Source of the DNA: Ignelater luminosus
Lineage: Eukaryota; Arthropoda; Insecta; Coleoptera; Elateridae
DNA length: 64,000 nt
Assembly: GCA_011009095.1 (NCBI GenBank)
Contig: VTPC01008544.1
Location: forward strand, 37,779-101,778
Direction: 5' to 3'
The notes below the pieces were generated by a model, which was not told the DNA's origin, ran no database searches, and saw nothing but the letters and a program-made list of their open reading frames with translations. Below are positions 22,271 through 32,804 of the stretch, piece by piece. Within the stretch, counting starts at the first letter, position 1; each line of letters starts with the position of its first letter. The position numbers and the translations under genes are program-made.

Positions 22271-25018
22271 TGAGCGTGCAGAATGCGGTTACTCTTGCAT
22301 AAGTCGTGCATATATACCCGAGCTATACCGACATTCTTATGAAGGATTATATGCTTTTACAATGTAAATAGGTAGGTGGTTAAGCCAATTCTTTAAAATG
22401 ATGAAATCTAACAAAGGTTATACGTTGCCATAAAAAGTTGGAAAAGAGAGATCATGGTAGACAATACGTCAATTAAACCAAAAGCTTGACAAAGCGTGTG
22501 TTGTTAGTGTGTTTTACTGGGTCACCATTAGGTCGTTTTCCATTGATTAGAAAGTTGCCGCGGATCATTACCTTGTGTGGTTGATATTTAGCTTTTCTTT
22601 CCTGAAGTAGGTGCATGCATAGTCTGTCAATGATCTTATATTTGGAAGTACCTGTGACACTCCTTGAAGTTGCCTGAATTTGTTTATTAAGATTATTTAG
22701 CATCACTACAAGTAGCCAAAGCTGTAACAGTAACAAAATTAACATGTGGTATAGTTTTCAACCGCATTGGCTCCATGATCACCTTCAGTTATGTCATACG
22801 TTATGTACAAAGGAAAGATTTCTTTAGCTGTACTAGAGTTCTCGGGTTGGACAAAAATCTAAACGTGCCTTATATAGATGTTACTCGTACTAGAGAAGTT
22901 TTTTATCATCTTTCTTGAGAATAATTTTAAAATAGTCTTAATTTAAGTGCTCATTTAATCGGTGGGATTCTGTTAGATCAACCTGATTTTATTATTTCAA
23001 TTCTAAAAGAACTTCATTGTGTTTTTAGTTGAAGAGGAAATTTTTAAAATGTGGGGTTCAAACTTTGAAGTGTTGTTAAGAATGTCATACTTACACCTTC
23101 ATATATGTCGAATATAAATGCCTAGATTTTTGAAATTTATGCTAGATCCAAGCAATTCTATATTTGTAACTATTCAAAATGTAATAGATGTATATCATGT
23201 TCTCAAAGTTGTCGATACTGTCACCTTGGACGGTATTTTGAATTGTTAGTGCTGCTTTGAATTTTCGATAGCAACGATGTTTTCTTACCTTATGCATATT
23301 TTCATGACAAATAAAATGAGTTAAATTTCTTTTCATCTTATTAGTTTATGAGATGTGTATTAAGCGTGAGTTGTTTTAGAGTTAACGGTATATGTTTGTC
23401 GATTTAGATTTATAATAAATTTTATTGTTAGTTAAATGCCCTATAAATTTTGTCAAAAAACTAGTAAACAATTAAAGATCAATATATTGTTTTGTCTACT
23501 TTAATCAATCATATTTTGTTGCGACCTTGTCTTTATGAGTATATTTTTCAATGAAGCGACCCATATCTTGTCCTTCTATTTTATATGTATGTTGCGACAA
23601 CTTTTATAAATAAAAGTTATTGGTATCCTTGACAAAAAAGCTTTTATGGAAGTTAAATTTACATAAATGTTATATCAAAAACTTTACATTGCAGATTGTT
23701 ACGCAACTTATATTAAGTTCATACATTATACTTAAACTATAATATGTAAATATTAACTCGTATAGGAAAAGTTTTTCAAAAAGTTTTATTTTTATACCTT
23801 GTAATAAACTATTTTTCGATGAAAAACGTTTCATATTCAGAAGTTTCAAGAGTCGTTTGAAAAAATATTGCTGTGCCTACTAAATTTCGAATGGGCAATT
23901 AAACTAAGGGATCCATATTGCGAGCATCCGAACATTTCCCTGGACACTGCGTTCGTGACAGTTTTTTTGTCTCAAAGCAATTTGTACCGTATATACGTAT
24001 TACCGTCATAATCCACTCTTCCTGTGTGTATGTAGATAATTAATAAAATTTATATAAAAATACTGAATCATTTCACATATTTACAGAAACATTCGAACGT
24101 TGTATCTAAATTTCAATTCAGTTCGATCAAGTACGTAAGTACTTTTAATGGGTACTGTGTTCCTATTTATTTAAATAATTATTACAAATTCATTTTTTTA
24201 CTAATATAAGAAATTAAAACTAATTCTTAAGAATTGTGGAATTTATTGCTACCTACATATATTAAGAAGTTTTTATGCAATAACCTAACTAGTATTATGC
24301 TGACATGCACATAATCGCATTTCAACTCATTGCCTTAGGTTTGGAGCACAATATGATGTTAAAGTTTGCAACAATAACAGACTCGAGATGCGCTTTTCGA
24401 GCATATTACTCCTTTGCAATTATAAAGTTTCATTAAAGGAATGCAGGCAGGCACTATCTTGTAATGAATGCACTAGACATAGTTTTATAACTTGAATGCT
24501 ACTACCATAAACAATCTTAAACAACGATTCTCAAACAGTAAATTAAGTTTATTTATACCCAGAAAAAGTAAATTTATATTTAGAAGCATATTACGGTAGT
24601 AGTGTAATGCCTATCGGAAAGCTTCAGAGAACACCCTGTATAATCGAAAGTGGTTCTAAAGCACACAAGAGATATTTATCTGCATTTTTTATCTTTTTGA
24701 TATTTTGATAAATAACGACGATGCAGTCGAAAGTTAACGTGTCTGCACGCACCTATGAAGACCAATAATTCCGTAATTAAGACGAATTAAGCAAAGATTT
24801 ACCTTTAAAAAAATACTACTGCTAGTTTTTACCAGGAATCCAGTCTATCATCTTTTAGGTAGCATTCCCCAATACCGTCTACAGTTTGTCAAAAATGAAC
24901 AGGTGTTCGGAATATTTGATATTGATATAAATTCATGAGTGGGTAATATGAATATTTTTATGTACAACTGTGAGATATATCTTATAAATTACACTCACTG
25001 GGGTAACGTAATGTTTGA
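22271..25018. other. Intergenic DNA, mostly unrecognised
   Basis: A 90-codon minus frame at 22,473-22,745 (containing TSKYKIIDRLCMHLLQERKAK) is coding-like but I cannot place it in a family. The minus frame at 23,142-23,336 is not supported. A single CACCCTGTAT motif occurs near 24,634. Confidence 0.4.
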
Positions 25019-25102
25019 GATTACCGCACGCGTGTGATAACATTTAGATTACCGCACGCGTGTGATAACGTTTAGATTACCGCACGCGTGCGATAATATT
25101 TT
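25019..25102. repeat. Three tandem 28-bp units with a CGCACGCGTG palindromic core
   Basis: Units start at 25,019, 25,047 and 25,075, each beginning GATTACCGCACGCGTG. The core CGCACGCGTGCG is fully self-complementary in the third unit and one base off in the first two. The spacer between cores is GATAACNTTTA-like. The array is GC-rich in an AT-rich setting. CACGCG is a known binding core for Hairy/E(spl)-type bHLH repressors, so a regulatory role is conceivable, but a minisatellite is equally possible. Confidence 0.9.
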
Positions 25103-26284
25103 CAAATAAAAAAACTGTTTACACTGTTGCTAAGTACGTTGCTATCATTTTGAACAATGAGATTCAGCTGCTACTTTAAATTAATATTCACAAAATCTTG
25201 ATCGAAAGTAGTTAGTCCATAAGCAGCAAAAGTGGTTCCATTTCTAAAAAATTCGACGGTTGTACATAAAATTTTGTACATAATTCGTGGGATACACTAT
25301 TTCAATGAGTCGCTAAACACAAATAACTTTTCTTTGTTCTTTGTCTTAATGATGCCCAGAGTTTATTATTATTTATCATTATAATTTCGGTTCGGTTCGA
25401 TTGCAATACCCCTATGGGTATGATTTTAGTAACGTCTTTTCTGTTTCAAAGGCAGACCTTACATTAATTCATAGCTAGTGAGATCTTGATCACTACTTAG
25501 TTTTTTGCACATGGACCGCACTTCAATAACTATCAATTCGCTTCTTATTTGGTAAGCAAAACTTCTAACGACACGACTTATCGATTTTGGCTTATTACGT
25601 CGTTCAATAGAATAGGATGCAGTAAGCTGTTTAAAGCAGAAATTAGAGATCTATAGCTTTTGGTTTCTATTTTGGCAATTTATGTAGTAATAAATGTTGT
25701 ATTTCTACAGCATGAAGCTTTTCAGTTGACGTTTCTAATCTACTGGTCGCTAGCATTCAGCTTTGTACAATCAATTTAGCGTATGTAGTGGTACATTAGT
25801 GGGGAAGCATTAACCTGTACGCTGGTGCAGCCCCCATTTATGTGTTACGCTTGCATTTACAAAAATCTGATGTACCTGTTATGTAGAGGATTAGTTAATG
25901 CACACAGTACTAAAGTGAGAAAACTCCTGAAAAAATATTCTGTATAGGATTAACACTAAGATAATTGCTTAACCTGAACTAAAGCTATATTGACATAAAC
26001 ATAATAGCAAGAATAGTATTCATAGAAATACAACGATTAAAACGCACTTAGGCTTTTATGATTTGCTTATTTGGAACTAAAGAGTTGCTTTCTGTTCTTT
26101 TTGTCTTTGAACTATTTTTGAAAATATTTCATAGATTATCACATTTTTAATATATTAATTATTTTAAATAGGCGAACTCATGTTCTGTTGGCCTTTTCTC
26201 TTTTAAAATTCCAAATTAGAAGGTAAGGTTTTTTCCTTGTAAATTTTTAAGACCCGGGAGCGCTAGCAACTTATCTATTGCAGC
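25103..26284. other. Intergenic DNA, nothing recognised
   Basis: No motif-bearing frame or repeat end was found. Confidence 0.4.
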
Positions 26285-26456
26285 CAGTGATGGGTATTAT
26301 CTAGATACAAAGTATCTAGATACGATAATTGTATCTTGTATCTGAATCTAGATATAATTATGAAGATGTATCTTGTATATGTTACTAGATACAATAAACA
26401 TTTGTTTACCTGCATCCGTATCCAGATAAAATATTATTGTATCTTACCCATCATTG
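26285..26456. mobile_element. hAT-type MITE (172 bp) with 8-bp target duplication
   Basis: The ends CAGTGATGGGTA (26,285) and TACCCATCATTG (to 26,456) are inverted repeats with one mismatch and match the CAGTGNTGGG-type ends of hAT elements. The flanks 26,277-26,284 and 26,457-26,464 are both ATTGCAGC, a perfect 8-bp target duplication. The interior is built from repeated TATCTAGATAC and GTATCTTGTATC words and has no coding capacity. It would have been mobilised by a hAT transposase supplied elsewhere. Confidence 0.95.
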
Positions 26457-26464
26457 ATTGCAGC

Positions 26465-27029
26465 CGAATCGCGAAAACCGATCAGATAGATATAAATAAA
26501 TAATTAAAGTGCCACAAACTTATATCTGATTGACTGTCCGTCGTCGTGGAAAGTGGCCAAGTTGTTAATGGCATCAAGGCTCTTGCTGACAACTTTAATA
26601 AAATGTTTTATCTGTCAGTATAAACCTCCGCAGCCTATGTTTGTGCATTGCCACTGACTCGGGTAAATTTGAAATTGGAGATACAGTTCATGTTGAAAAC
26701 AATAGTTGTTGCGACGTGGTTATTAAAGATATAAAGGATTTCATCCAAGTCATACAAAAATAAGGATCGAGTAGCCATCGATATAAAGAAATCTAACGAA
26801 ATATCCTATATTATCGCAGTAGAAAGTAATAATTTTAAATAATCAAACCACGAAAGTTGATATTTTCAACAGTATGGACGTCGACGAGGGAAAGAGTTAT
26901 GCACGAATATAGGCCTTTGAATTTGTCACAGACTTTTTCTTAGGTGACTGTATAATTTACATATTTTTATAAATTGCTATTATTTATTGAGACAAGTCGC
27001 GGGTTTTTTAAACTTTTTCTTTTTTCCTT
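26465..27029. other. Flank of the hAT MITE with a short coding-like run
   Basis: Bases 26,640-26,756 read SGKFEIGDTVHVENNSCC and onward to a stop in one plus-strand frame, and 26,540-26,620 reads GIKALADNFNKMFY. These are suggestive but too short and disjoint to assign to a family. Confidence 0.3.
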
Positions 27030-27039
27030 AATTGTAAAT

Positions 27040-27700
27040 ACTTTGACTTATCTAACTCGATATTCCACAAAGCAAATCATTTATAAAGATGACCTTAGCT
27101 CTTTGTAGCTTTTCTGTTAAGAAATTAAAGGTTATATTCTTGGGCAAATGCTGTGTCATCCACAAACATTTCAATAGCTTCATGAGTACTGAGCATGTCG
27201 CCAACGTAGATATTAAACAATCAATATTGGACCCCAAAATGCTTCTCTGCGGTACTTCTGATTTAATCGGTTTAAATGAAGAAACATTAGAGTTAATATG
27301 GACTGCAGACTGGCGCTCTTCTGGAAAAGAGAACATAATGGCAATAATATACAGAAAAGGCTTGAGTTGAATTCATTTGAATTTGAGGTCTTGATCAAAT
27401 ACCTGTGCTGCGTTATAGAAATGGTATTTCTGGAAGCAAAATTAAAAATACGTCAATACGTTCAGTTACTGAATTTCTTTATAAAGCCGCATTTGAATGA
27501 TTTCTTCAAGTTCCTTCAAGCACCTACGTAGAATTGGACAATAGCCTACTGCGGAATTTTTATTTTTGCCCGATTTATGAAACGGAAGGACGACGTGTGC
27601 TTTCTTTAATTGTGAAAAATGTTTTTTTGCAAGCAAGCATTAAACACTGATGCAATTTCTTTAGGTTGTTTTTTGCTGAAATACCGCGCGTCCTCTAAAA
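27040..27700 (-). pseudogene. LINE reverse-transcriptase fragment
   Basis: Read on the minus strand, the region shows reverse-transcriptase landmarks in the correct order but in different frames: KARVVLPFHKSG with GYCPI close behind, corresponding to the finger region KaRVIPLhKSG...YRPI; EIIQMRLYKEI; then SEVPQRSILG, corresponding to the GVPQGSILGP block; and MFVDDTAF, the catalytic YADD/FADD box with alanine changed to valine. Several frameshifts and missing segments break the protein. Neither endonuclease nor 3' tail was recognised. It belongs to a Jockey/CR1/RTE-like non-LTR lineage; finer placement is not possible by eye. Confidence 0.62.
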
Positions 27701-28029
27701 TTCTCTACATGCTTCGTTTTGCTGTGGCTGCGTCCATGTTGCTGATGACGTCCATTGTGTACACCCGAACCTGGCTGTCAATTTCATCAATCTAGCTATT
27801 TTAGGAGCATGTATGCTTTAATCAAGAACTGCTTGGAATTATTTTTAGTTTATGAACAGATTGAGTTCCGTATATAATGGAATAGAAGCAGCAGGTGATG
27901 GTTAGTGAGGTTATTAAGTTCTTCATAAAGACGCTATCTAAGATGTCAGGCTGGTGATTTACTCTGGTTTGCAGTTAATATTGGAACTCATAGTGTGGTC
28001 TTGAAGATATTAATTTGTCTGTAGCAACA

Positions 28030-28640
28030 TTTCCCAAGAATCTTTATCGGCATGGAATGATTCAACCTAAGATTTTTGCGTACACACGTCCCAACTGTTT
28101 CTGTCTGTCTTAACTCAAAAATTTCCAATAGGGTTAAAATTCGAACTTTTAACAGACCATTTTGAAACTACGACATTTTGGCTTGTAACTGCGTTTAATC
28201 ATCTTCGCCTCTTGCTGAAGGGCATTGCTGTAATGAAATATCCATATTGATGGTACATTTACTTTACATAAAATTATCCATTACATATTCATGTTTTGCC
28301 GTGGCCTTGCATATTAAGTACATTCTTTTATTGTCTTCTCATTATGTTGATTTCATTCGGATTTACATCTTCTATTTCAATTTAAGATAATATAAATTCC
28401 CGTTTCTGCACATTTCATTGCACATGAACCTTAGCAATCTCTTCTCAAAAACAGTTTTTACAGGTCTTCTTTCGTATGTTTTCAGATGTCTCTTTATAGA
28501 ACGAATTGACAAATTCAGTTCAAGAGTTTCGTCTTTAAATCAAGATGCTAAATTATGCAAATAGTTTCTGCGTCAATAAATTCTTAATATTTTCTATCAG
28601 TATATCTTTTGGTCTTCCACTCTTTGAGTCTAGCGTGTTA
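28030..28640 (-). pseudogene. Tc1-like transposase remnant
   Basis: On the minus strand the N-terminal region (near 28,640 down to 28,420) reads SKSGRPKDI, then LSIRSIKRHLKTY and RRPVKTVFEKRLLRF, the pattern of the second helix-turn-helix and linker of Tc1 transposases (GRP motif, then T-R-RRLK...G...RRP-K-P-L). Nearer 28,190-28,120 it reads KWSVKSSNFNPIGNF, the SPDLNPIENLW block containing the third catalytic acid, here lost (E to G). Stops and frameshifts are numerous. It is an old, inactive copy; ends were not found. Confidence 0.6.
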
Positions 28641-29569
28641 GGTTTTTTAAGATTTGATAGTCTTTTTGAAACTACAAACCTAGTGCTTTTAATTATCGCG
28701 TCCCTACATTTATAAACTGTTCGTTAAACGAGACTATATATTTTTTACTATGAAATTAGATTACGTTTTTCCAAATAAAACTCAGAAAAATAAATTAAAG
28801 GATTAAATTATAAAAATCGGTTGAATTACATCACAAATTTTCTAGTTTAGGGATTACAAGTTATACATGGTCCACTCTGTACAATTAGATAACTTGTATT
28901 TTATCAGCCGAAATAGGCATGTTGTAACAATTAATAAAAGACTAGAGAAATCCACAAGCGCTTTTTGCATTGAAACTAGTTGTAAAGGAAATAACAAATG
29001 TATAGCATGCAACTAAAAGTACATAGACTTCGCTAATTAAGTGTCTAATATCAATATTGTAGCTCTTAATAATAATAAAGATAGTCGATGAGAATTGTTT
29101 ATTTAATTTCATATTGTACTATCAGTTTATTTTCAAGAGTTAAATATTACCTAATTATAATTAAGTATTAATTTAATTTAGTCGTAGTTATGGTAAGACT
29201 AACACGAAAACAAGCAACCCTAAATCTAAATCACCTAAGGCTTTTCTTTTCTAAGCATACAAACTTTTTTAGGTTTGGGAAAATCGAAAAGTTTTTAAGT
29301 AAATTATTTCTTAAAGAAATATTATTCCTATACGAGAGCTTATGGTTCGGTACAAAAGCAAAGAAAAATGCCATTTACTGCTTAATGGAATTTCAATTTT
29401 AAGTAATTCTGTTATACAATTTCATGAATACGTAATATCTGCGAAGTTATAAAAAACTTGAAAAGTGCTTAAAAAACTTCAAGTAGGTAACTTTTTTTTC
29501 ATCTCTCTGCTATGCAAATGTTTCTTTCAGCGTGCAGACTATTTCATTATCATATTTATTTAATTCCAG
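28641..29569. other. AT-rich DNA upstream of the zinc-finger exon
   Basis: Nothing firm. The 70-codon frame at 29,190-29,402 is AT-driven and motif-free. Confidence 0.35.
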
Positions 29570-29657
29570 ATGAGGCATTAACCTGCAACGTGTGCGACAG
29601 ATCTTTCGCCTGTCCGAAGCAACTAGCGTCACACAAGCAAAAGAAAAGGCATTTTGG
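29570..29657 (+). CDS. Internal exon encoding one C2H2 zinc finger (probable host gene)
   Basis: The sequence is bounded by a polypyrimidine-TTCCAG acceptor (AG at 29,568-29,569) and a GG|GTTCGT donor (GT at 29,658-29,659). In phase with two leading bases it encodes EALTCNVCDRSFACPK followed by QLASHKQKKRHFG. This is a classical C-x2-C-x12-H-x5-H zinc finger, with the usual F and L in the hydrophobic core positions. The spacing is intact and the exon has no lesion, unlike the transposon genes around it. It most likely belongs to a nuclear nucleic-acid-binding protein whose other exons lie far away across long introns; I could not locate them. The Ginger-type element 420 bp downstream would then sit in its intron. 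Confidence 0.62.
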
Positions 29658-30072
29658 GTTCGTATTAATGTTTCTTTAAGCAATTGATGTAATTGAATTG
29701 AAGCATTTTAGACTGCTTTGCTTTCTGCTTTTTAATCTCTTGTACTTAATTTAGTCGCTTCTCTCAACCTTTTTCTTTCGTGATATCAACTTTAATAAAC
29801 CGACAGTAGATAACTCGTTGGTTTAAGCGAGGTTCACACTTATAAATAAATTTCTGTGTGTGTCTAGGTTATGCACTTCCACTTATGTTAGAATTCTACT
29901 GTAATGTCAACTAAAGTTAAATAGAAGGGAAATTTTGTTGATACTTTGGAAGTTGCACCAATTTGAATTACTTTGTATTTGGAAGGTTATGCATCAAAAG
30001 TTGAAATAACATATTTAGATATCGGATCAAAACTCGTAAGTGTGAACTCCGCTTTACGTTAGCAATTTTATG
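29658..30072. other. Putative intron after the zinc-finger exon
   Basis: AT-rich DNA without motifs up to the Ginger-type insertion. Confidence 0.35.
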
Positions 30073-30076
30073 TATA

Positions 30077-30295
30077 TGTTACCGGACAAACCCGAAATCC
30101 GGATATTCTAGTATTGACTAGGACAAACGCAAAGCTCCTGCACTCTCTAGGAACAACGCAAATTTCCTAGGCCAAACGCGGAGTGTCAGACTAATTCAGG
30201 AATAACTAATTTTAAAAAAGGAAATTCTAGTTTGGCCTAAAATTTTCAGGCAGAACTGAAAGTAACTTGAACTCAACAGGATAAACTAGTTTTAA
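30077..30295. repeat. Left long terminal inverted repeat of the Ginger1-like element, with iterated subrepeats
   Basis: Within this arm a short word recurs: CTAGGACAAACGC, CTAGGAACAACGC, CTAGGCCAAACGC, then CAGGAATAACT, CAGGCAGAACT and CAGGATAAACT. Spacing is irregular, roughly 20 to 50 bases. The mirrored arm at 32,580-32,800 retains the same series. Iterated words inside long terminal repeats are typical transposase-binding sites, which is an inference here. Confidence 0.85.
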
Positions 30296-30782
30296 TTTTG
30301 ATTAGTGATTTATTTGGTGCCAGTAAGAAAAAGTTTACAAGATTATCAAAAATAACAAAACTAACGAATGATTTGAACATTAATTCTTCAAATTACGATA
30401 GCCAAAACAATCTTGGAATTTTACCTATGAATATTAAATATTATGAAATCCTTAAGAATAATTGTGATTTTGATTTTTATCTGATACTAGTAAAAAAAAA
30501 TAACTAAATATATTGATGAAAATAACTAAACTAACAAATGTTTTACAATATGACAATTATAAAAAATAAAAAATAAAATAAACAATAATAGGTAGGTACT
30601 TACTAGAACTATTACGAAAAGAAATCAAACATAATACTTAAAGTTACTAATTATTGTGTTATAACAAAATCAATCTCCATGATAATATATAACAACAATT
30701 CTTTAAATTCAAAGTAAAACAAAACCAAGTTGCTGTAAGTCAGCTGTTTACTTATTTCTACAGGAATTCCTGTTATGGCATT

Positions 30783-32420
30783 TCAAATTGCAGAGGAGTT
30801 GTCGTCTTTTACACATGTATAAGTTTGTTCCACAGTGTTTAGTACACTGGCATCTAAAGTATCCCTGAGCTTTACCCGAACAAATTGTGGCTGCACTTTA
30901 TCGAAATAAAATTATATTTGCAGATTTCAAATTTTGATCGCGCATACAGCTGTCTTAAACAACCGTCTTTAGTACCTAGCTTATATAAATTACCGTCTGT
31001 CACGTTTAAACCTACGGCCATGATATTACGTAAACTTCCTCTTGCTTTATCTACATCTGGTATGGGCACTGTCACATTGTCGCCAATATTAGCTGGTGGA
31101 TGTAGCTTGTCTTTTGATTGCTTCATTTTTTTGGCCTGCTTTCGTAGAGAAAGTGAAGCTCTCTTCCTAGCTGTTGCAATATTACTGATGTAATTACAAT
31201 ATTGATCATTTTGTTGGTCATCCTCATCATGACTACCTACCTCTTCCCTTTCCATTTCCACTGCCGCTTCTTTGCTTCTCTGATTCTGTCTCGCCCGAAT
31301 TTGTCAATAATATGACTTTTTCTAAGTCTTCCTCGGTGTGTAAATCGAAAATAACTCTCTCGCTCAATTTAGTCGTAATCAGCCCAACTCGGGGCTCCAT
31401 ACCAAACATGGCCTTGTAGGGTGACATGCTGATGCCTGAATGCAGCGCTCTGTTCTTCATAGATTGTACAAATTTAAGTCTTTTTGTCCATTTTAGAATG
31501 TTGTTGTCCTTTAGCCACGTTGTCAACATGTTTTCTACATCTTGATTGGCTCTTTCAACGGAACCTTGGCTTTGGCTATGTTGAGGTTTGCCGTGCACTA
31601 ACCTTAGTTCTGGCCACAGATCGGATAACTCATTAATTACTTTGTTGACAAATTCGCGTCTATTATCGGAATACAGAATGCAAAGAGCACCAAAGAGCGT
31701 AAAAATATCAAGTAAGTGATATGCTACTTCTTCAGCTGTTTTAGTGCGAAGAGCTCTCAGAATAACAAATTCCTTTAGGTGATCCTGATACACCATTATG
31801 AATTTGTTACCTGCATCACATTGTGGTTGCATATCTATTAGGTCGACCTGACAGCGACTATTCATTTGATTATGCAAAATTGGTCTAGAAACTAAACCCT
31901 TCTGTTTTTTGTTCGTTTCATATGACAACTTTCACACATGGATAAAAATAAGTTTATCATTTCTTTTGTTATGTTTGCATACTTTTTGCTCGTTTCGGAG
32001 AATAATCTATTCCTTCCACCAAGCCCAACGGCGCGATGTGCACCATCGATAGCATCAAACACCTCATCAATAGGCAAAAAATAGCCTATGTCGTTTTCTG
32101 ATAATTTAGCAATTAGTTTTTTGTTTCCGTTTATTTTAATAACATCAAATCGTCTCAATCGACTATACTGCAAAACCACCTTTTTCGCAGCTGGCTTTAG
32201 ATTATTTTTGATAGGTGTTTTATTTGTTTGATAATAATTATATAGCTTGGGAATTAATTAAACAACTAAAACTTATTAATGCTACTTAATGCTACGAGTG
32301 GCACACTCCTCGGTTATAACCTCAAATCAATGGTCTGCATACCTCTTCTAATAAGCTGTTGTATTGAGCTTTTGTAAGCACAGTAAAATGTGTCGAAGAC
32401 TTCGTATCTCGGTCTATCAT
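30783..32420 (-). pseudogene. Ginger1/KRBA2-like integrase-type transposase, spliced, frameshifted
   Basis: A probable first exon runs from ATG at 32,420 to 32,343 (26 codons, MIDRDTKSS..., SLLEE). A GTATGC donor follows and a CCCAAG acceptor precedes an exon starting at 32,245; the 97-bp intron restores one frame into the zinc-binding region (AHRAVGLGG ... CESCHMKR, an H2C2 module in which the second His appears to be Leu). After a frameshift at an A-run near 31,905, the integrase core follows: D in QVDLIDMQ, D in LYSDNRREF, and E in SQGSVERANQD, with 36 residues between the last two. The Gly usually following SDN is Arg. A further frameshift near 31,245 leads to a C-terminal domain with KQAKKMK and DNVTVPIPDVD, and another near 30,900 to the stop at 30,783-30,785. 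Order and motifs match KRBA2-type proteins as I recall them. At least three lesions make it non-functional. Confidence 0.85.
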
Positions 32421-32579
32421 GGTTTGAATAAATTTATCTTTTCATTTTAACTCGGACATAATAAATAATCGACAAAATCTATTATCACAGCACACAAGCT
32501 CGTCCAAGTCACACAATGACAGTGTACGATGTGCAAATGCGGTTTCCAAAATTCGAAACGGGTTTATCCTAAGTCGAGC

Positions 32580-32800
32580 AGGCATACCTAGTTTATCCTA
32601 GGTAACTTAAATAACTTCTAGTTCTGCCTGGAAATTTTAGGACAAATTAGAATTTCTTTCTCTAAAATCAGTTGTTCCTGAATTTGTCTGGCTCTCCGCG
32701 TTTGGCCTAGGAAATTTACATTGTTCCTAGAGAGTGCAGGAGCTTTGCGTTGGTCCTAGTCAATACTAGAATATCCGGATTTCGGGTTTGTCCGGTAACA
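32580..32800. repeat. Right long terminal inverted repeat of the Ginger1-like element
   Basis: This is the reverse complement of the left arm, with substitutions and small indels that increase toward the interior. The outermost ~48 bases are identical in both arms. The same AGGANAAC-type words are present. Confidence 0.88.
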
Positions 32801-32804
32801 TATA

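Larger units (their letters stand above)
30077..32800 (-). mobile_element. Ginger1-like DNA transposon (2724 bp), ends and target duplication intact
   Basis: The element starts TGTTACCGGACAAACCCG and ends with its exact complement, CGGGTTTGTCCGGTAACA. It is flanked on both sides by TATA (30,073-30,076 and 32,801-32,804), a 4-bp target duplication. Terminal inverted repeats extend about 220 bp (30,077-30,295 and 32,580-32,800) with scattered mismatches. TGT...ACA ends, a 4-bp duplication and a retroviral-type integrase as transposase are the hallmarks of Ginger1 elements. The enclosed gene runs on the minus strand and resembles vertebrate KRBA2. The gene is frameshifted, so this copy is dead, but it defines the complete structure. 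Confidence 0.92.

Noticed and set aside
25019-25102. Possible CRISPR array (three phased repeats)
   Set aside because: The whole 28-bp unit repeats with no unique spacers, there are only three units, and the genome is eukaryotic.
26640-26756. FEIGDTVHVENNSCCDVVIK run as an exon
   Set aside because: It is suggestive but short, with no clear acceptor or donor, and the flanking frames do not continue it.
30885-31193. 102-codon plus-strand frame inside the Ginger1-like element
   Set aside because: It is the antisense of the C-terminal transposase domain, which has clear family motifs on the minus strand.
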